Source of the DNA: Cheilinus undulatus
Taxonomy: Eukaryota > Chordata > Actinopteri > Labriformes > Labridae
Direction of reading: 5' to 3'
NCBI RefSeq assembly: GCF_018320785.1
Contig: NC_054876.1
Coordinates: 17,196,212-17,260,211 of the forward strand
DNA length: 64,000 nt
A model generated the notes under the pieces. It saw nothing but the letters and a program-made list of their open reading frames with translations. It searched no databases and was not told the DNA's origin. The position numbers were made by a program, and so were the translations under genes. The first letter of the stretch is position 1, and each line of letters opens with the position of its first letter. Below are positions 11,401-21,547 of the stretch, one piece after another.

Positions 11401-14400
11401 TCCAAACATTACAGCACAGTTTACAGAGACAAGAGTTAATGAATGGGTTTATATGACTGTATAATTATCAGTGTGAGAAGAACTAAAGCCACTCCTGTTT
11501 CGTTTATTGAGCTTGAATCCTAACAACTAACAAGACAATTTTCTTGGATTTGAATTTATCATAACAAAGATTATCTAGGCAGTTTATTGTGACTGCTGAT
11601 GAGAAAAAGACTAACTGAAAACAAAAAGAAACTGCCAAAATTTGCAGCAATTTTTCACATTCTATAGCTACTCTATGAAATTGCAAATATTTTAGACCTG
11701 ACAAAAATCATACAGTATGACTCCTGATGCAATAAAACCATAACCATGGTCAAAGTTGCATACATGGATAAGCTTATTGAACAGACTGTAGACACAACCT
11801 ACACAGCTTCAAAATCAAAAAAGGCATTTATCATAGTGCTAAATCCTAAAGTGCTAAAGTTTTATATTTAATGAAATAGAAACCGACCACCAAATGGAAT
11901 TGTTACTTCTCATTTTCAGTGTCCAAGAGGAAGTAGTATGAAGAAGTGAAGTGATACAACATTTTTGTTGCAAAAATATTTAAATATCACCACAAAAGAA
12001 GACGTAGGAGAAGACAAAGAAGATGAAGAAGGGGATGAAAAGAAGAAAAAAACGATAAGACAAAGAAGGACAAAACAAAGAAGAAGGGGATGATGAAGAA
12101 GACAACGTACAGTGCCGTAAGAAAAGTATTTGCCCCCTTTCCTGATTCATGTTTCCTTTTTGCATATTTATCATGCTTAAATGTTTCAGATCATCGAACC
12201 AATTTTAGTATCTTACAAAGACAATCCATGTAGATATAAAATGCTTTTTCTATATGATGATTTTACTTATTAAGAGGGAAAAAATTCAACCTTTCTCGCC
12301 CTATGTGAAAAAAATCACCTCCCCCCTTAAATAATGAGTCAACAGGGGTTAACCATGGTTTTTGGAAAGCTTAGTTCAATTTCATAGGCCACACCCAGGC
12401 CTGATTATCACCAGATTTGTTGAATCAAGAAATCACTTAAATAGAACCTGTCAGACAACGTGAAGTAGGCTACAAGATCTCAAAAAGAAACACATCATGC
12501 CTAACCTGGCACGCCAGATGGATTTGTTTCACACATCCATCTGGAAAACCACTCATAGACAGCATTTGGGAAAGGGAAGAGCCTTTGAGAAAAAAAAAAA
12601 AAAAAAAAAAAAACTCGGAGGGTGAGGTCACATGACATATATGACCAGTTTTTGTATCATGTATATAAAATTGAACATTCATTAAAGAAAGTGTTAAAAA
12701 AAAAGCTTTTTGATGTAAATAACAATTTTTAGGGACAAAAATGTGTATCATTCAAAATCTTAATCAGGAGGTCAGACCAGTGACAGCTGGAAATTAGAAC
12801 TGGCCAATCTGGTATTGGTGCATCTTTAGTTGTATTACTACAAGAGCACAACACTGTTTAAAGTGGAAAAACATGTCTTATTGATTTAGCCTCTTAATAT
12901 TCCTTTCAGATGGCACCAGACTGATTCTATTAACTTTAAAACCCACACATTTCTACAGGGAAGCATGCCCCGGACCCCACTAGAAAGTTAAAGTGCACCT
13001 GATCAGAATGGTACCACCTCTGCCTCAATTTCAAGCCCTTGTGACATCTTAAAGATGGAAATACAAGTATATATTTGTTTTCTCTTCAAATGTTTGGTTC
13101 CTTCCAGTACTATCGAACATGAAAATATAACAGATAGTGTCTTGTTTAAAGCACATGGTAACCAAAAAGTATAAAGAGTTTAACAATCTTAGGAATGGTG
13201 CAAAGTTTTTGGATGCTGACTACCTCTAAAAACCCACATGAAGAAAAAAAGAAGAATGAAGAAGAAGACAGCAAGACAGAGTTAGAGCTTAACCCTGTAT
13301 TTTTTTTTGTCTGTCTAAAATATTTAGCCTCACAGCAAAAATAAAACTTTTTTCTATATTATTATCATCTTAAAAACAATATCAACCATCTTTCTCCACA
13401 ATCAAACGCCCTTGGCCGACATGTCGTTCAGAGAAAGGAAATAAAAAAAGATGTTATTACTCATATTACTCACCCCAAAGGCTTCGGTTTGTGTGTGTCT
13501 AAGGAGTGCAACTGGCATCGTTTGTTCTTTTTACTTTTTGGAATGGCATCAATCATGTCATTTAACTTTGACCTGAAAGAAAGAAGAACGTGTGCTTTTA
13601 TCAAAATCCAAGCTTTACTTAGAACTCTTTGTACCATAGTGTAATTTATCTGTTTCCTACATTTGACAGTAAATGAGAAAAAAGGTCACTTCATGCATTA
13701 CCCGATGTAACTCAGAGCAACAGTATACCGTTAGATAGCTTTTCAACACAGAGCATCATTATTGTTAGATATCACATATTGGAAGTTTTGTTCTCTCTGT
13801 TTCTGACAAACAAAAAGCTCTTTTTTAAAATTTAATTAGAATCTGTCTTGGATGTTCTGTTAGTACACACTGTTGGACTGATTTGGCAGTGAAACTGAAT
13901 CACTGCACATTTCTCTGTATCTTACCCATGGATGTAGAAGAGGGTGTAAAGCTTCTTCACGTCTGATAAACAGGTTTTGGTGACAGAGAGCATGCCTGTG
14001 GGTTTCACTGTGAGGGGCTCCAGGGCCGGATTCCCTGATTCCACCATATGCGAGAAAAGGCGCTCCACACTCCGCCTGCAGCCCACGCACGGCACTAGCT
14101 GAGATAAAGCAGAGTACACTTCCCTGGATGTCACCATGAGGGCCATGTTCAAGTCCTGCTGCTTCAGTTTGGAGTAATACTAAAAAGAACATGATTGTAC
14201 ATCTGTTAGCACATTCTTCTTTATGAGTTAAATGAAAAAAAAAACAAACAAAAAAACTACAAACTCACAGCTTTTATAGTAGAAGAGCAGTAACAGTGCA
14301 CATACATTCATACATCCTTATAGAAGCTTAAGTGTGAAAATAAAAATGACTCACCTCAGAAAACTGTTTCCAATGAGACACATTTATTTCATTGCTGTCA

Positions 14401-16208
14401 ACGTCCATGATGCTGTCGGAAAATTCCATCACCATCTGACGTCAAAAGATTATCAAAGATTGTTAATGTAAATTATATATAAAGTTTGTCAAAGTCTTCA
14501 ATATTTTCTCAAAACTACACAATTGATTCAGTTTTTTTTTAAAACAATCGGTAGTAATTAAAAAGTGACAAAACTTTAAAAATATATATTTTTCATAGGA
14601 CAGGGGAGTAAAAGGGGAATTAATCCATTAAAAAAGAAATGAAAAACTGCAAGGAAATTTTTGAACTGTGTCTAAGGGTCACAAATATACTGGTGATACT
14701 TCTGTGTTAAAATGTAGCCAGTGTGTTTGTGCATCTTTGACAGTGTGTATGACTTTGCTTGTAATTTTTGATGATGGAAACAGAAAGTTCCCAATACAGA
14801 GTGCCATAGACTTCCTATTTTTGAAGTGGTATCGTCACAGGCAGCACACGTCTCTGCTGGTTGCAGACATCAGTGGAAAGTAAAAAAACTGCAGACAGCT
14901 TTATTTCAGCTGGACAGTGCTGTCATTTCAACTACATCTTGACTATGTTAACTGTGGTCAGTAAAGATCGTCAGCTGATGGAAAATGTTCATAGAAATGT
15001 TTGGAGCCATAACGGCACAAGCCTTCAGTTAGTGTTGAATTTAAACTAAACTCAACTCTATGCTCGGTCCTCTTTCCTTAAAGGAAAATTGAGACCTTAA
15101 ATTTCAACAGATCACCAAAAAGTAAAATAAAATCTTAGGTGATAAAGCATCTAATGACAATGAGTTAGGTGATAGGCCTGTATAAAAAGTCCCACAAACT
15201 CTGATTAACATATCCAGGTTTATTAGGAAAGACTAAACCTTTGTATTAACAAAATGTCATAATTCCCTTTCATGTCCATCACTGATGAACCAGGCTGATT
15301 TGTGCCTTCAGGCTCTGCTTTGTGTTCTTGAAATCAGGTCCATATAAATGTCAGGAAACCTGATTTGTGGTCACATATCAATGTCGACAGTCCAGAAAAC
15401 ACCATGGATATCTGTTAAGTCCAAATATCCCAAATATATATTTTTGTACTTCCATTTTCATACACTTCTCAAAGAGCAGACAGCCATGTTTTTTTAATCT
15501 GCCCAGCTGAGCAGCTATGTGGCATGCTGAAAGTGGCATCAGTGCAAATTGTGTGTAGCTCCAACCTTTTGAGATAGCTAGGTAACTTGGCACCCCTATG
15601 AAAGGATGACAAAAAAGTGGGATGGTACGGGCTAGTTATTTGGGACCCTTTCTTACTTTTGCCAAAGGAAACGCAAATAAACATGTACCATGTCGCAACA
15701 AGCTGAACCAGAGTGCTCAGTGAAAACTGCCTAATAGGGAACTACTTTTGTATTGTGGAGTCAGACCTGCCGCTGTGCAAAATGATTTGCAGAAATTGTT
15801 ACACAGTTGCGACTGCCTCTCAGTGTAAGGAGACAAATCTATTGAATCATTTGAGATTCATGTGCAGAGGTATCCATTGTCAAATCAATGAGTAATCAAG
15901 TTTAATAACCACAACCTCAAGCACAGTGATCACGATTTTTGTAAAAACTGAGCAGCCCTAATCACCTCTTTATAAGTTAAGCATTCTAACTGGACTGCAT
16001 TAAACCCCTCAGAGAACTCATGGAGGGTATAAAGACCAGATCACAAAGAGGCTTATGCATGAGTAAGCTACTTCATGGACATTCAAGCTGTGGACATACA
16101 AGAAATGTAATTTACCGTGAGAGATTCGTCGATGTAAAGAGGGATCTGTCGAGAGAGAAACGGGTAGTCCTCTTCCCCTTCCCTGCAAACAGCTACCAGA
16201 CGAGCCAT
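5455..16208 (-). CDS. ggnbp2: Gametogenetin-binding protein 2, complete, 13 coding exons
   Basis: Orthologue of GGNBP2, a nuclear factor that binds gametogenetin in germ cells and is needed for spermatogenesis and trophoblast growth in mouse. Coding exons: 16208-16116, 14435-14355, 14179-13926, 13572-13474, 11065-10952, 10862-10653, 10561-10387, 10299-10114, 10009-9877, 7827-7702, 7586-7438, 7354-7145, 5658-5455. They join in phase to 677 residues (human about 697). Visible features: N-terminus MARLVAVCREGEEDYPF; cysteine pairs C89-x-x-C92 and C216-x-x-C219; a Cys/His cluster CCCPHERHIHVCC (251-263); a lysine/arginine run at 371-386 that could be a nuclear signal; an acidic, serine-rich and poorly conserved stretch at about 405-610; and a conserved C-terminus containing FYNNRHQYRQLLKEKF. 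The exon 10 donor (GTCTGC) is weak but phase and homology support it. An untranslated first exon ends at 17084. Confidence 0.96.
7982..8439 (-). mobile_element. TAACCT-family non-autonomous DNA transposon, copy B (best ends)
   Basis: It lies in ggnbp2 intron 9. The left end is TAACCTGGCACACCAGATGG; the right end read on the minus strand is TAAACTTACAAAGCAGATGA. The flanking 9-mers GGTGAAAGG (7973-7981) and GGTGACAGG (8440-8448) match at 8 of 9 positions, giving a 9-bp target duplication. On the minus strand an ATG at 8252 opens MAEDISMNAAKV, then a stop, then sequence resembling the product of copy F at 60104. The 9-bp duplication is compatible with a Mutator-like superfamily, but I cannot assign one from the ends alone. 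Confidence 0.7.
8506..9335 (-). mobile_element. Truncated Tc1/mariner element with transposase C-terminal half
   Basis: A TA at 8504-8505 precedes an inverted-repeat end beginning CAGGTACATCTCAAAAAATT. Positions 9243-8776 on the minus strand are open for 155 residues encoding the C-terminal DDE part of a Tc1 transposase. Recognisable pieces are SVMIWAAM near the front, FQQDLAPAHTAKG (second Asp) and WPDLNPIENLWG (third catalytic acid), followed by the usual end ...IDAVIHAKGGPNEY. The N-terminal DNA-binding half, the first Asp and the other terminal repeat are missing. A piece of about 20 bp at 9289-9308 is inverted relative to the usual element. A dead relic in ggnbp2 intron 9. Confidence 0.85.
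9340..9594 (-). mobile_element. TAACCT-family element, copy D (partial)
   Basis: Read on the minus strand from 9594 it starts TAACCTGACACACCAG and continues with segments matching copy B (gtttcacattcatctg, then the GGGCCAATCAGAG region). It has an extra stretch of about 30 bp near the end. The other end is lost where it meets the Tc1 fragment at about 9335. Confidence 0.55.
12001..12107. repeat. Purine-rich low-complexity tract (GAA/GAAG)
   Basis: About 105 bp of almost pure A/G on the plus strand, in ggnbp2 intron 4, directly left of a Tc1 end. A second, shorter GAA-rich tract lies at about 13240-13275. Confidence 0.8.
12110..12501 (+). mobile_element. Tc1-like element, 5' fragment
   Basis: It starts after a TA with CAGTGCCGTAAGAAAAGTAT and runs through the untranslated leader of a teleost Tc1-like family distinct from the one at 21548. 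It stops at cacatcatgcc, close to where the transposase start would be, and is cut there by copy E of the TAACCT family. Confidence 0.65.
12502..12625 (+). mobile_element. TAACCT-family element, copy E (truncated)
   Basis: It starts TAACCTGGCACGCCAGATGG and follows copy B closely through an A-rich run (about 12591-12613) to aactcggagggtga. The rest of the element is absent. It sits at the broken end of the Tc1 leader fragment, so it probably inserted into it. Confidence 0.65.
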
Positions 16209-17083
16209 GTTTGTGCAGTTTGTTTGCGATGCAACACGCCTGTAGATGACACAGAAGAGATTGGATGACCACAGCTGACACCAGCACAGGCTACAGCAGC
16301 TAATGCTAATCTACTGCAGGTCACTACCGACTAAACGGCTATAACTTTAACTTTCCAAAATAATAAAAGCTTATATACATACATCGAGGTGATAAAACAC
16401 GGTAGAAAACGTCAACTCTTTACTTGAGTTTAAACGCCTGATTTAACGTCACCAGCACTGTTGCAATAGAGTCCTGATTGTCTTGACCCAGATTTAACAA
16501 GCTAACTAAAGTTAGCAAAACAACCTACGAACAGGAACTTGTAGAGGGGGAAGGGCTCGAATATGATCCATTGTCAAAACAACTTTTAACTGCAAAGGCT
16601 AACATAATTTGAGATATGAAACTGGTTTATTCGTGATATTATCCACGATACAGAGGAAGAAGTCAGCCACTTGCTGCTAGCAAGTTAGCATTAGCATGCT
16701 AGCTAATTCCAACTGCAGATTGGGCTGTAGAATTTGAGGAAGCCGGTCATTCTGTCTTTCTCATTTTATTCATAAATGATCGTTTAACAATGCAAATAAT
16801 ACAACATACACGAATATTGAGCATGTTGCTGTATAAACATGTTCGGTTTATACCTTGTCGATGCCAGTAAACTTTGCTAACTTAGTGTTTAGTACCGCTG
16901 TCCTTCTCAGTCAGCGCTAGCGGGCTAAACAAAGCTAATATAAAGTTCAACTGGCTAAGTGGCTACTTAGCTACGGACACTTTCATCATCCTATCTTTCA
17001 AAGCGGTTTTAAAACTGACCATAATCTGTCACCACGACAGAATATAGGGACATCTTAATGGAATAAATGACAGGTTTACTCAC

Positions 17084-17165
17084 CTTCCTCTTGAATTTCT
17101 GGTCAAAAATAAAAAAGTGCGACAGTGAGCGAGACAGGCTGCTCCGGTGGCGGAATCTTCATTAC
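17084..17165 (-). promoter_or_regulatory. ggnbp2: ggnbp2 noncoding exon 1 and core promoter region
   Basis: A good donor on the minus strand (CAAGAGGAAG|GTGAGTA) ends a short GC-richer stretch at 17084. It can join the acceptor at 16239, just 5' of the ATG at 16208. Human GGNBP2 likewise has an untranslated first exon. The right limit (transcription start) is approximate. Confidence 0.55.
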
Positions 17166-17218
17166 TGATTTCACCTCTGCCCTTCACACGTAGGGGCTGA
17201 CGTTGGTGTGTGCTGAGA

Positions 17219-17236
17219 CCTCTAGGGGGCGCAGTG
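17219..17236 (+). promoter_or_regulatory. Candidate CTCF site beside the ggnbp2 promoter
   Basis: CCTCTAGGGGGCGCAGTG agrees with 14 of 16 positions of the CTCF core, including the invariant AG..GGC. It lies about 60 bp upstream of the inferred ggnbp2 first exon. Motif evidence only. Confidence 0.4.
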
Positions 17237-17298
17237 TGAGCACAGTTTCACAGGGAACAATTCATTGATAAAGGGCGGAGAGTTACACACACAGTATA

Positions 17299-18325
17299 CT
17301 AGTACATCTAAAAAAAATTAGAATATCATATAAAGTTCGTTTTTTTCCCATGATTTACTTCAGACAGTTAAATTTCCATGTGTTCAAGATTTATCTCATA
17401 CAAAGTGAAACATTTCAAGTCTTATTTTGTTTTCGTCTTGATGATTATGGCTTACAGCTCTCAAAAATAAATATCTAATATCTAAAATATCAGAATATTG
17501 GGTAAAAGTCAAATTAACAGGGGTTTCCTGAGCCTTTTTTCTCTCACTTTGGTTCAGTACACACAACCAAAATCATTGGGAAGACTGAAGTACTCTCTCT
17601 ATTGTCCAGAGGAGAATCACTGACACCCTTCACAGGAAGGGTAAGTCATAGAAGGTTGGTGCTGAAAGGGAAGGCTGTCCTCAGAGTCTGTAGCAAAGCA
17701 TATCATAGAAAGCTGACTTGAAGGGAAAAGTGGGGTCAGAAAGGTGCACAAGCAACCTTTTCTAGCAGGACTTGGCACCTGCCCACGGTGAAGCCAAAAC
17801 TACCAGAAACTGGTTTGCTGACCATGGTGTAGCTGTGTTTGCCTGACCAGCCAACTGGTCTGACCTGAACCCCCGAGAATCTCTGGGGAAATGTTGAGAG
17901 GAAGATGAGAAACACCAGATTCAACAATAAAGATGAGTTGAAGGCTGCTAACAACCTGGGCTTCATAATACCCCAGCAGTGCCAGGGACTGTTGGCCTCC
18001 ATTCCATGTTGCATAGATGCAGTAATTTGTGTAAACAGAGCCGCGACTGACTGAGTGCCAAAATGAGCATAATTTTCCAGAAGGTCAACATTTCTGTATT
18101 AGAAATCATTGTTTTCATTGATGTTTTGTGATATTCTAATACTTTCAGATAGTGGATTTTTGATTGTCATGAGCTGTAAACCATTATCATAAAGATTGAA
18201 ACTAAACAGTCTTAAAAAAATTCACTTGTATGAGATGAATCTAGAATATGTGGAAATTTAAATTCTTGAATTAAATCACAATAAAAAAATTTTTACATAT
18301 TAGAATTTTTTTCTGGATGAACCTG
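17299..18325 (+). mobile_element. Tc1/mariner relic, about 1 kb
   Basis: The left end ctagtacatctaaaaaaaatt and right end (reverse complement caggttcatccagaaaaaaa) are diverged inverted repeats of the same end type as the element at 8506. Inside, plus-strand pieces still read as Tc1 transposase (the region after 17750 encodes a diverged QQDLAP-like stretch and the ...DLNP... motif), but with several frame breaks and internal deletions relative to a 1.6-kb element. Confidence 0.7.
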
Positions 18326-18936
18326 CATATGCAAGCTGTGTGCATTTTCTAACTGCATTCACGCTCTTGATACTGTATGCCACAGAGCACTGAGAGTCAT
18401 TACCAGTTCCTGGGCTCTTAACTCATCAATGCACCTTGTATTCCATATCTGGCTAATCTGTATACAGTAGTTATACAGTATTAACTGTGAGACCTATTCT
18501 CAAAACTAAAGGCATGTACTCTTACTGAGTGTTTATAAAGTGAGTCTAAAAGGAAGGTTTTCAAGGTACGCTGCAAGATGAACTATATCTGGGGAAACTA
18601 TTTTTAAATCATTTTTTCTTTTCCTATTTTTTTTTTTAATGGAGGAATATGCATCATGTTGTGGAGCTTTGACCAATGACTTCTTGCTGTTTAACCCTAG
18701 AAATGTCTTGACATGAACATTATTGTGAAAGATATTTTTAATCTCAATGGACCTCTTCCTGGTCAAATGAGTGATGATACATTGCTTTGCTCTATTATAC
18801 TGTATGTAAACTTGAACACCTATGATTGACTTTCCAACACTGAATGTAATGTGGTTTTCAAAATTTTTTAAGGTCTCACTTGATTTTGGAACTTATCCTA
18901 GGGTATTAAGTCAAACATGATTATAATCTACCTACA

Positions 18937-19671
18937 CACCGACCACTTCATTAGGTACACCTCTTTGACTGCTTTTTGACAAATAATCAGCCAGTCACAT
19001 ATCGGCAGCCAATGTAGTTAGGCAAGTTGACAGGGTTCAAGAGAATCAGTTGCAGTTCAAACTGAGCATCAGAATGGGGAGGAGAGGTGGTTTAAGTGAC
19101 TTTGAATGTGTCATGGTTGTTGATGGTCTGGGTGGCTTTAATGTTTTTATGCCAAATTTTGATACTACTCATTTAACCAGTCAACATTTTCCCACTGTCC
19201 AATTTTGGTGAGTTCATATGAATTTTGCTTCATGGTTCATTCGACACGTTGTGCATTCAGAGATGCTCTTTTGCCTGTCTTGTTTTTAAAAAGTTTTCTT
19301 GCCTTTCAGCTTGAACCAGTCCAGTCATTCTCCTCTGACCTCTGCCATCAACAAGGCATTTTGGCTCAGAGAAATGCTGCTCTCTGGATAGTTTCTCTTT
19401 CCCAAACCACTCTCTCTAAACCCTAGAGATGGTGGCATGTGAGAATCCTAACAGATCAGCAGTTTGTGAAATACTCAGACCAGTTTGTCTGGTAACAAAA
19501 ACCATGGTGCATTCAAAGTTGCTTAAATTCCCCTTCTGATGCTAAGTTTAAACTGTCTTGACTGTGTCTACATTAGTTTATGAATTTGTTGAAGCCATGT
19601 CACTAATTACATATTCATAATAATGATAGGTAAACAGGTATACCTAATGAAGTGGTATCTGAGTGTATCTG
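18937..19671. mobile_element. Foldback Tc1 derivative (two copies of the same end)
   Basis: The left end carries ccacttcattaggtacacct. The right end, reverse complemented, carries ccacttcattaggtatacct. The left arm reads on through gcatcagaatggggag and ggtttaagtgactttgaa. The right arm, reverse complemented, reads gcatcagaaggggaat and tttaagcaactttgaatg. Both arms are therefore the 5' end of one Tc1-like family, in opposite orientation. The right arm extends further, into the 5' half of the transposase region. No copy of the 3' half is present. Confidence 0.7.
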
Positions 19672-19979
19672 CTTAAGCCTTGAAGCACAGCAGCATATAC
19701 TTTGTATTAGGTAAATGGAGTGTAATGCAGTTGAAAACTATTTATCAATGCTAGACTGGAATGTATAAAGGTTCTCTCCTAGATTTTAAAAGAACATCAG
19801 TGATACACTAAAACTCCACGACACAATGGGAATAAAAACATATTAATTTCCAAACAAACAGAACATGTACAAAAGTAAACTTGGCAATACATATTTTATA
19901 CAGCATTGCATGCTCTCAATTATCCTCACTGCGCTAAACTTTAAGGCACACATTAATCTTGTAGTTTTTAAATGCAACT

Positions 19980-21452
19980 TTACCAGAATTTTATAGTGAT
20001 TCCACAAACATGTAAAAGATAAATCACAAAGCAATTCACAAACATGTACAGCAGCAAAACACACACTGAAAATACACTGCTGCAGCTTAGTGTGTCCACT
20101 AGTGAGTTTGTCAATCCTGTCATGACATTTGCAAACAGGAAAAACAACAGTTGGTTCCTGCTGACAGCCTGAACAAGGCACAGCCGTTCTACCTTATAGG
20201 TCTTTTTGCCAGAGTCTGACTCTTTCTTAAACAGATTCCATGATGAAGGAACCAAATGACAGCCTGATGTCTTTTTTGAAAACAGTAAAACAATATCAGC
20301 AATGCCAATGCAAGACAGAAACAACAATGATTGTGCAACACTCCATATGCAGAAAGGCAAATTAGCTAAGCAGCGAGACACAGGCTCTATGAGTGTCTGA
20401 CATGTCCACAGAGCAGTGTATAGAATGAAACATGCAAACAAAAGGTTAAGGAGGGCTTTGAGCCACTGTCGAACAAGAGATCTTGGTTGCATCACATAGA
20501 GTCCAACCTGAACTCCTGCCATGTAGATAGCCACATAGCCCACTACTGAGAAAATGCCCTCCTTGTTCGCATGAATAAAGTCCTTCTCTCTGTCATTGTT
20601 GTGGAGAATAAAGTCCTTCAGCTCTGATTTCTCCAGAGCAAATTGATAAAATCCACTGATCAGAATTGCATATACCCATGACTGGTTGGCTGGCAAGACA
20701 GCCAAAAGCAAAGAGGTGACAACTCTGACGATGGCTAGTGTGAAGAAGAAATTCCAGTGGACGCCATATTCTTTCACATGCTCATGGTAGCCGGTCATTT
20801 TGACACTAACCAGCCTTCCCAATCCAAGAGCAACCAGCGGCCACACGGACAGGAGCTGCTTCTTGATGTGGTTCACCCTTGATCCTGAGATGCTCTTCCC
20901 TCGTGCCTCAGGACAAACAAGAGCATTTGCAAATATATAAGCTCCAACACCAAAGTCCATGACACCTGTCCCATAGGTTTCTGTTTTGGCGTATCGTCTT
21001 GGGAACACGCTGAAGTCAACTGCAAGAATGCTGATTGCTGTTTTTACATTTACAAACACTCGAAACATGGTCACAAAGGGAACCTGCTCGAACTGAACGT
21101 GACTCTGCAGAAAGGCGCTGACAGTGCTTTGTGCATGGTTGTTTTTAAGATAGATGAAGCCAATAATGCATGCTAATAAAAAGATAAGGCTCAGGATGAC
21201 TTGGAGGAGAATGCTGCTAAGGATCGTGCATGACAGCACAAGGGGAAGAATAAGCAGGGAGAAATCTAGACACAGGTGAGAAACAAGTGGAAGAGGCAAA
21301 GGAAGAGTCCTTTTGGCCTGATAGTAGAGGATCAGGATGAGTCCTCTGTTGATGATGCACACTGGAGAGAGAAGTGAGCCCAGTGCCACCTCCTGAAGAC
21401 TGGTACCATTTAGATTACTGACAAACGCTTCCTTCAGTTCCTTTTGCGACAT
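19980..21452 (-). CDS. pigw: GPI inositol acyltransferase PIG-W, single coding exon
   Basis: PIGW transfers an acyl chain from acyl-CoA to the inositol of glucosaminyl-phosphatidylinositol in the endoplasmic reticulum, an early step of GPI-anchor synthesis. The 490 residues (human 504) begin MSQKELKEAFVSNLNGTS, matching the human N-terminus, and end ITIKFW, as in human. Conserved blocks include AVDFSVFPRRYAKTETYGTG, MDFGVGAYIFANALVCPEAR, YGVHWNFFFT and NKEGIFSVVGYVAIYMAGVQ. About a dozen hydrophobic segments make it a polytopic membrane protein. The start at 21452 is preceded by a splice acceptor (CTGTTCACAG at about 21456-21465), so an upstream untranslated exon must exist and the in-frame upstream extension is intronic. 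An intronless coding region is also the arrangement in human. Confidence 0.95.
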   Translation of the reverse strand: MSQKELKEAFVSNLNGTSLQEVALGSLLSPVCIINRGLILILYYQAKRTLPLPLPLVSHLCLDFSLLILPLVLSCTILSSILLQVILSLIFLLACIIGFIYLKNNHAQSTVSAFLQSHVQFEQVPFVTMFRVFVNVKTAISILAVDFSVFPRRYAKTETYGTGVMDFGVGAYIFANALVCPEARGKSISGSRVNHIKKQLLSVWPLVALGLGRLVSVKMTGYHEHVKEYGVHWNFFFTLAIVRVVTSLLLAVLPANQSWVYAILISGFYQFALEKSELKDFILHNNDREKDFIHANKEGIFSVVGYVAIYMAGVQVGLYVMQPRSLVRQWLKALLNLLFACFILYTALWTCQTLIEPVSRCLANLPFCIWSVAQSLLFLSCIGIADIVLLFSKKTSGCHLVPSSWNLFKKESDSGKKTYKVERLCLVQAVSRNQLLFFLFANVMTGLTNSLVDTLSCSSVFSVCVLLLYMFVNCFVIYLLHVCGITIKFW

Positions 21453-21547
21453 GGCCTGTGAACAGAAAAATGTATGTATTACTTCGTAAAACAAACGTTT
21501 TCAGTCAAACAAATTATACATAAATCAGTGGCCTGTTGCCCCAGCTA

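Larger units (their letters stand above)
16209..19979. other. ggnbp2 5' end and ggnbp2-pigw intergenic region
   Basis: ggnbp2 intron 1 and its promoter extend to about 17165. Beyond that are a Tc1-like relic (17299-18325), a foldback Tc1 derivative (18937-19671) and the pigw 3' UTR next to 19979. No further gene was seen. Confidence 0.6.

Noticed and set aside
19843-20181. 112-residue minus-strand frame overlapping the end of pigw
   Set aside because: Different frame from pigw, no homology, and pigw ends exactly as expected at 19980.
21453-21494. 14-residue upstream extension of the pigw reading frame
   Set aside because: A splice acceptor directly precedes the conserved MSQKELKEAFVSNLNG start, so the extension is intron.
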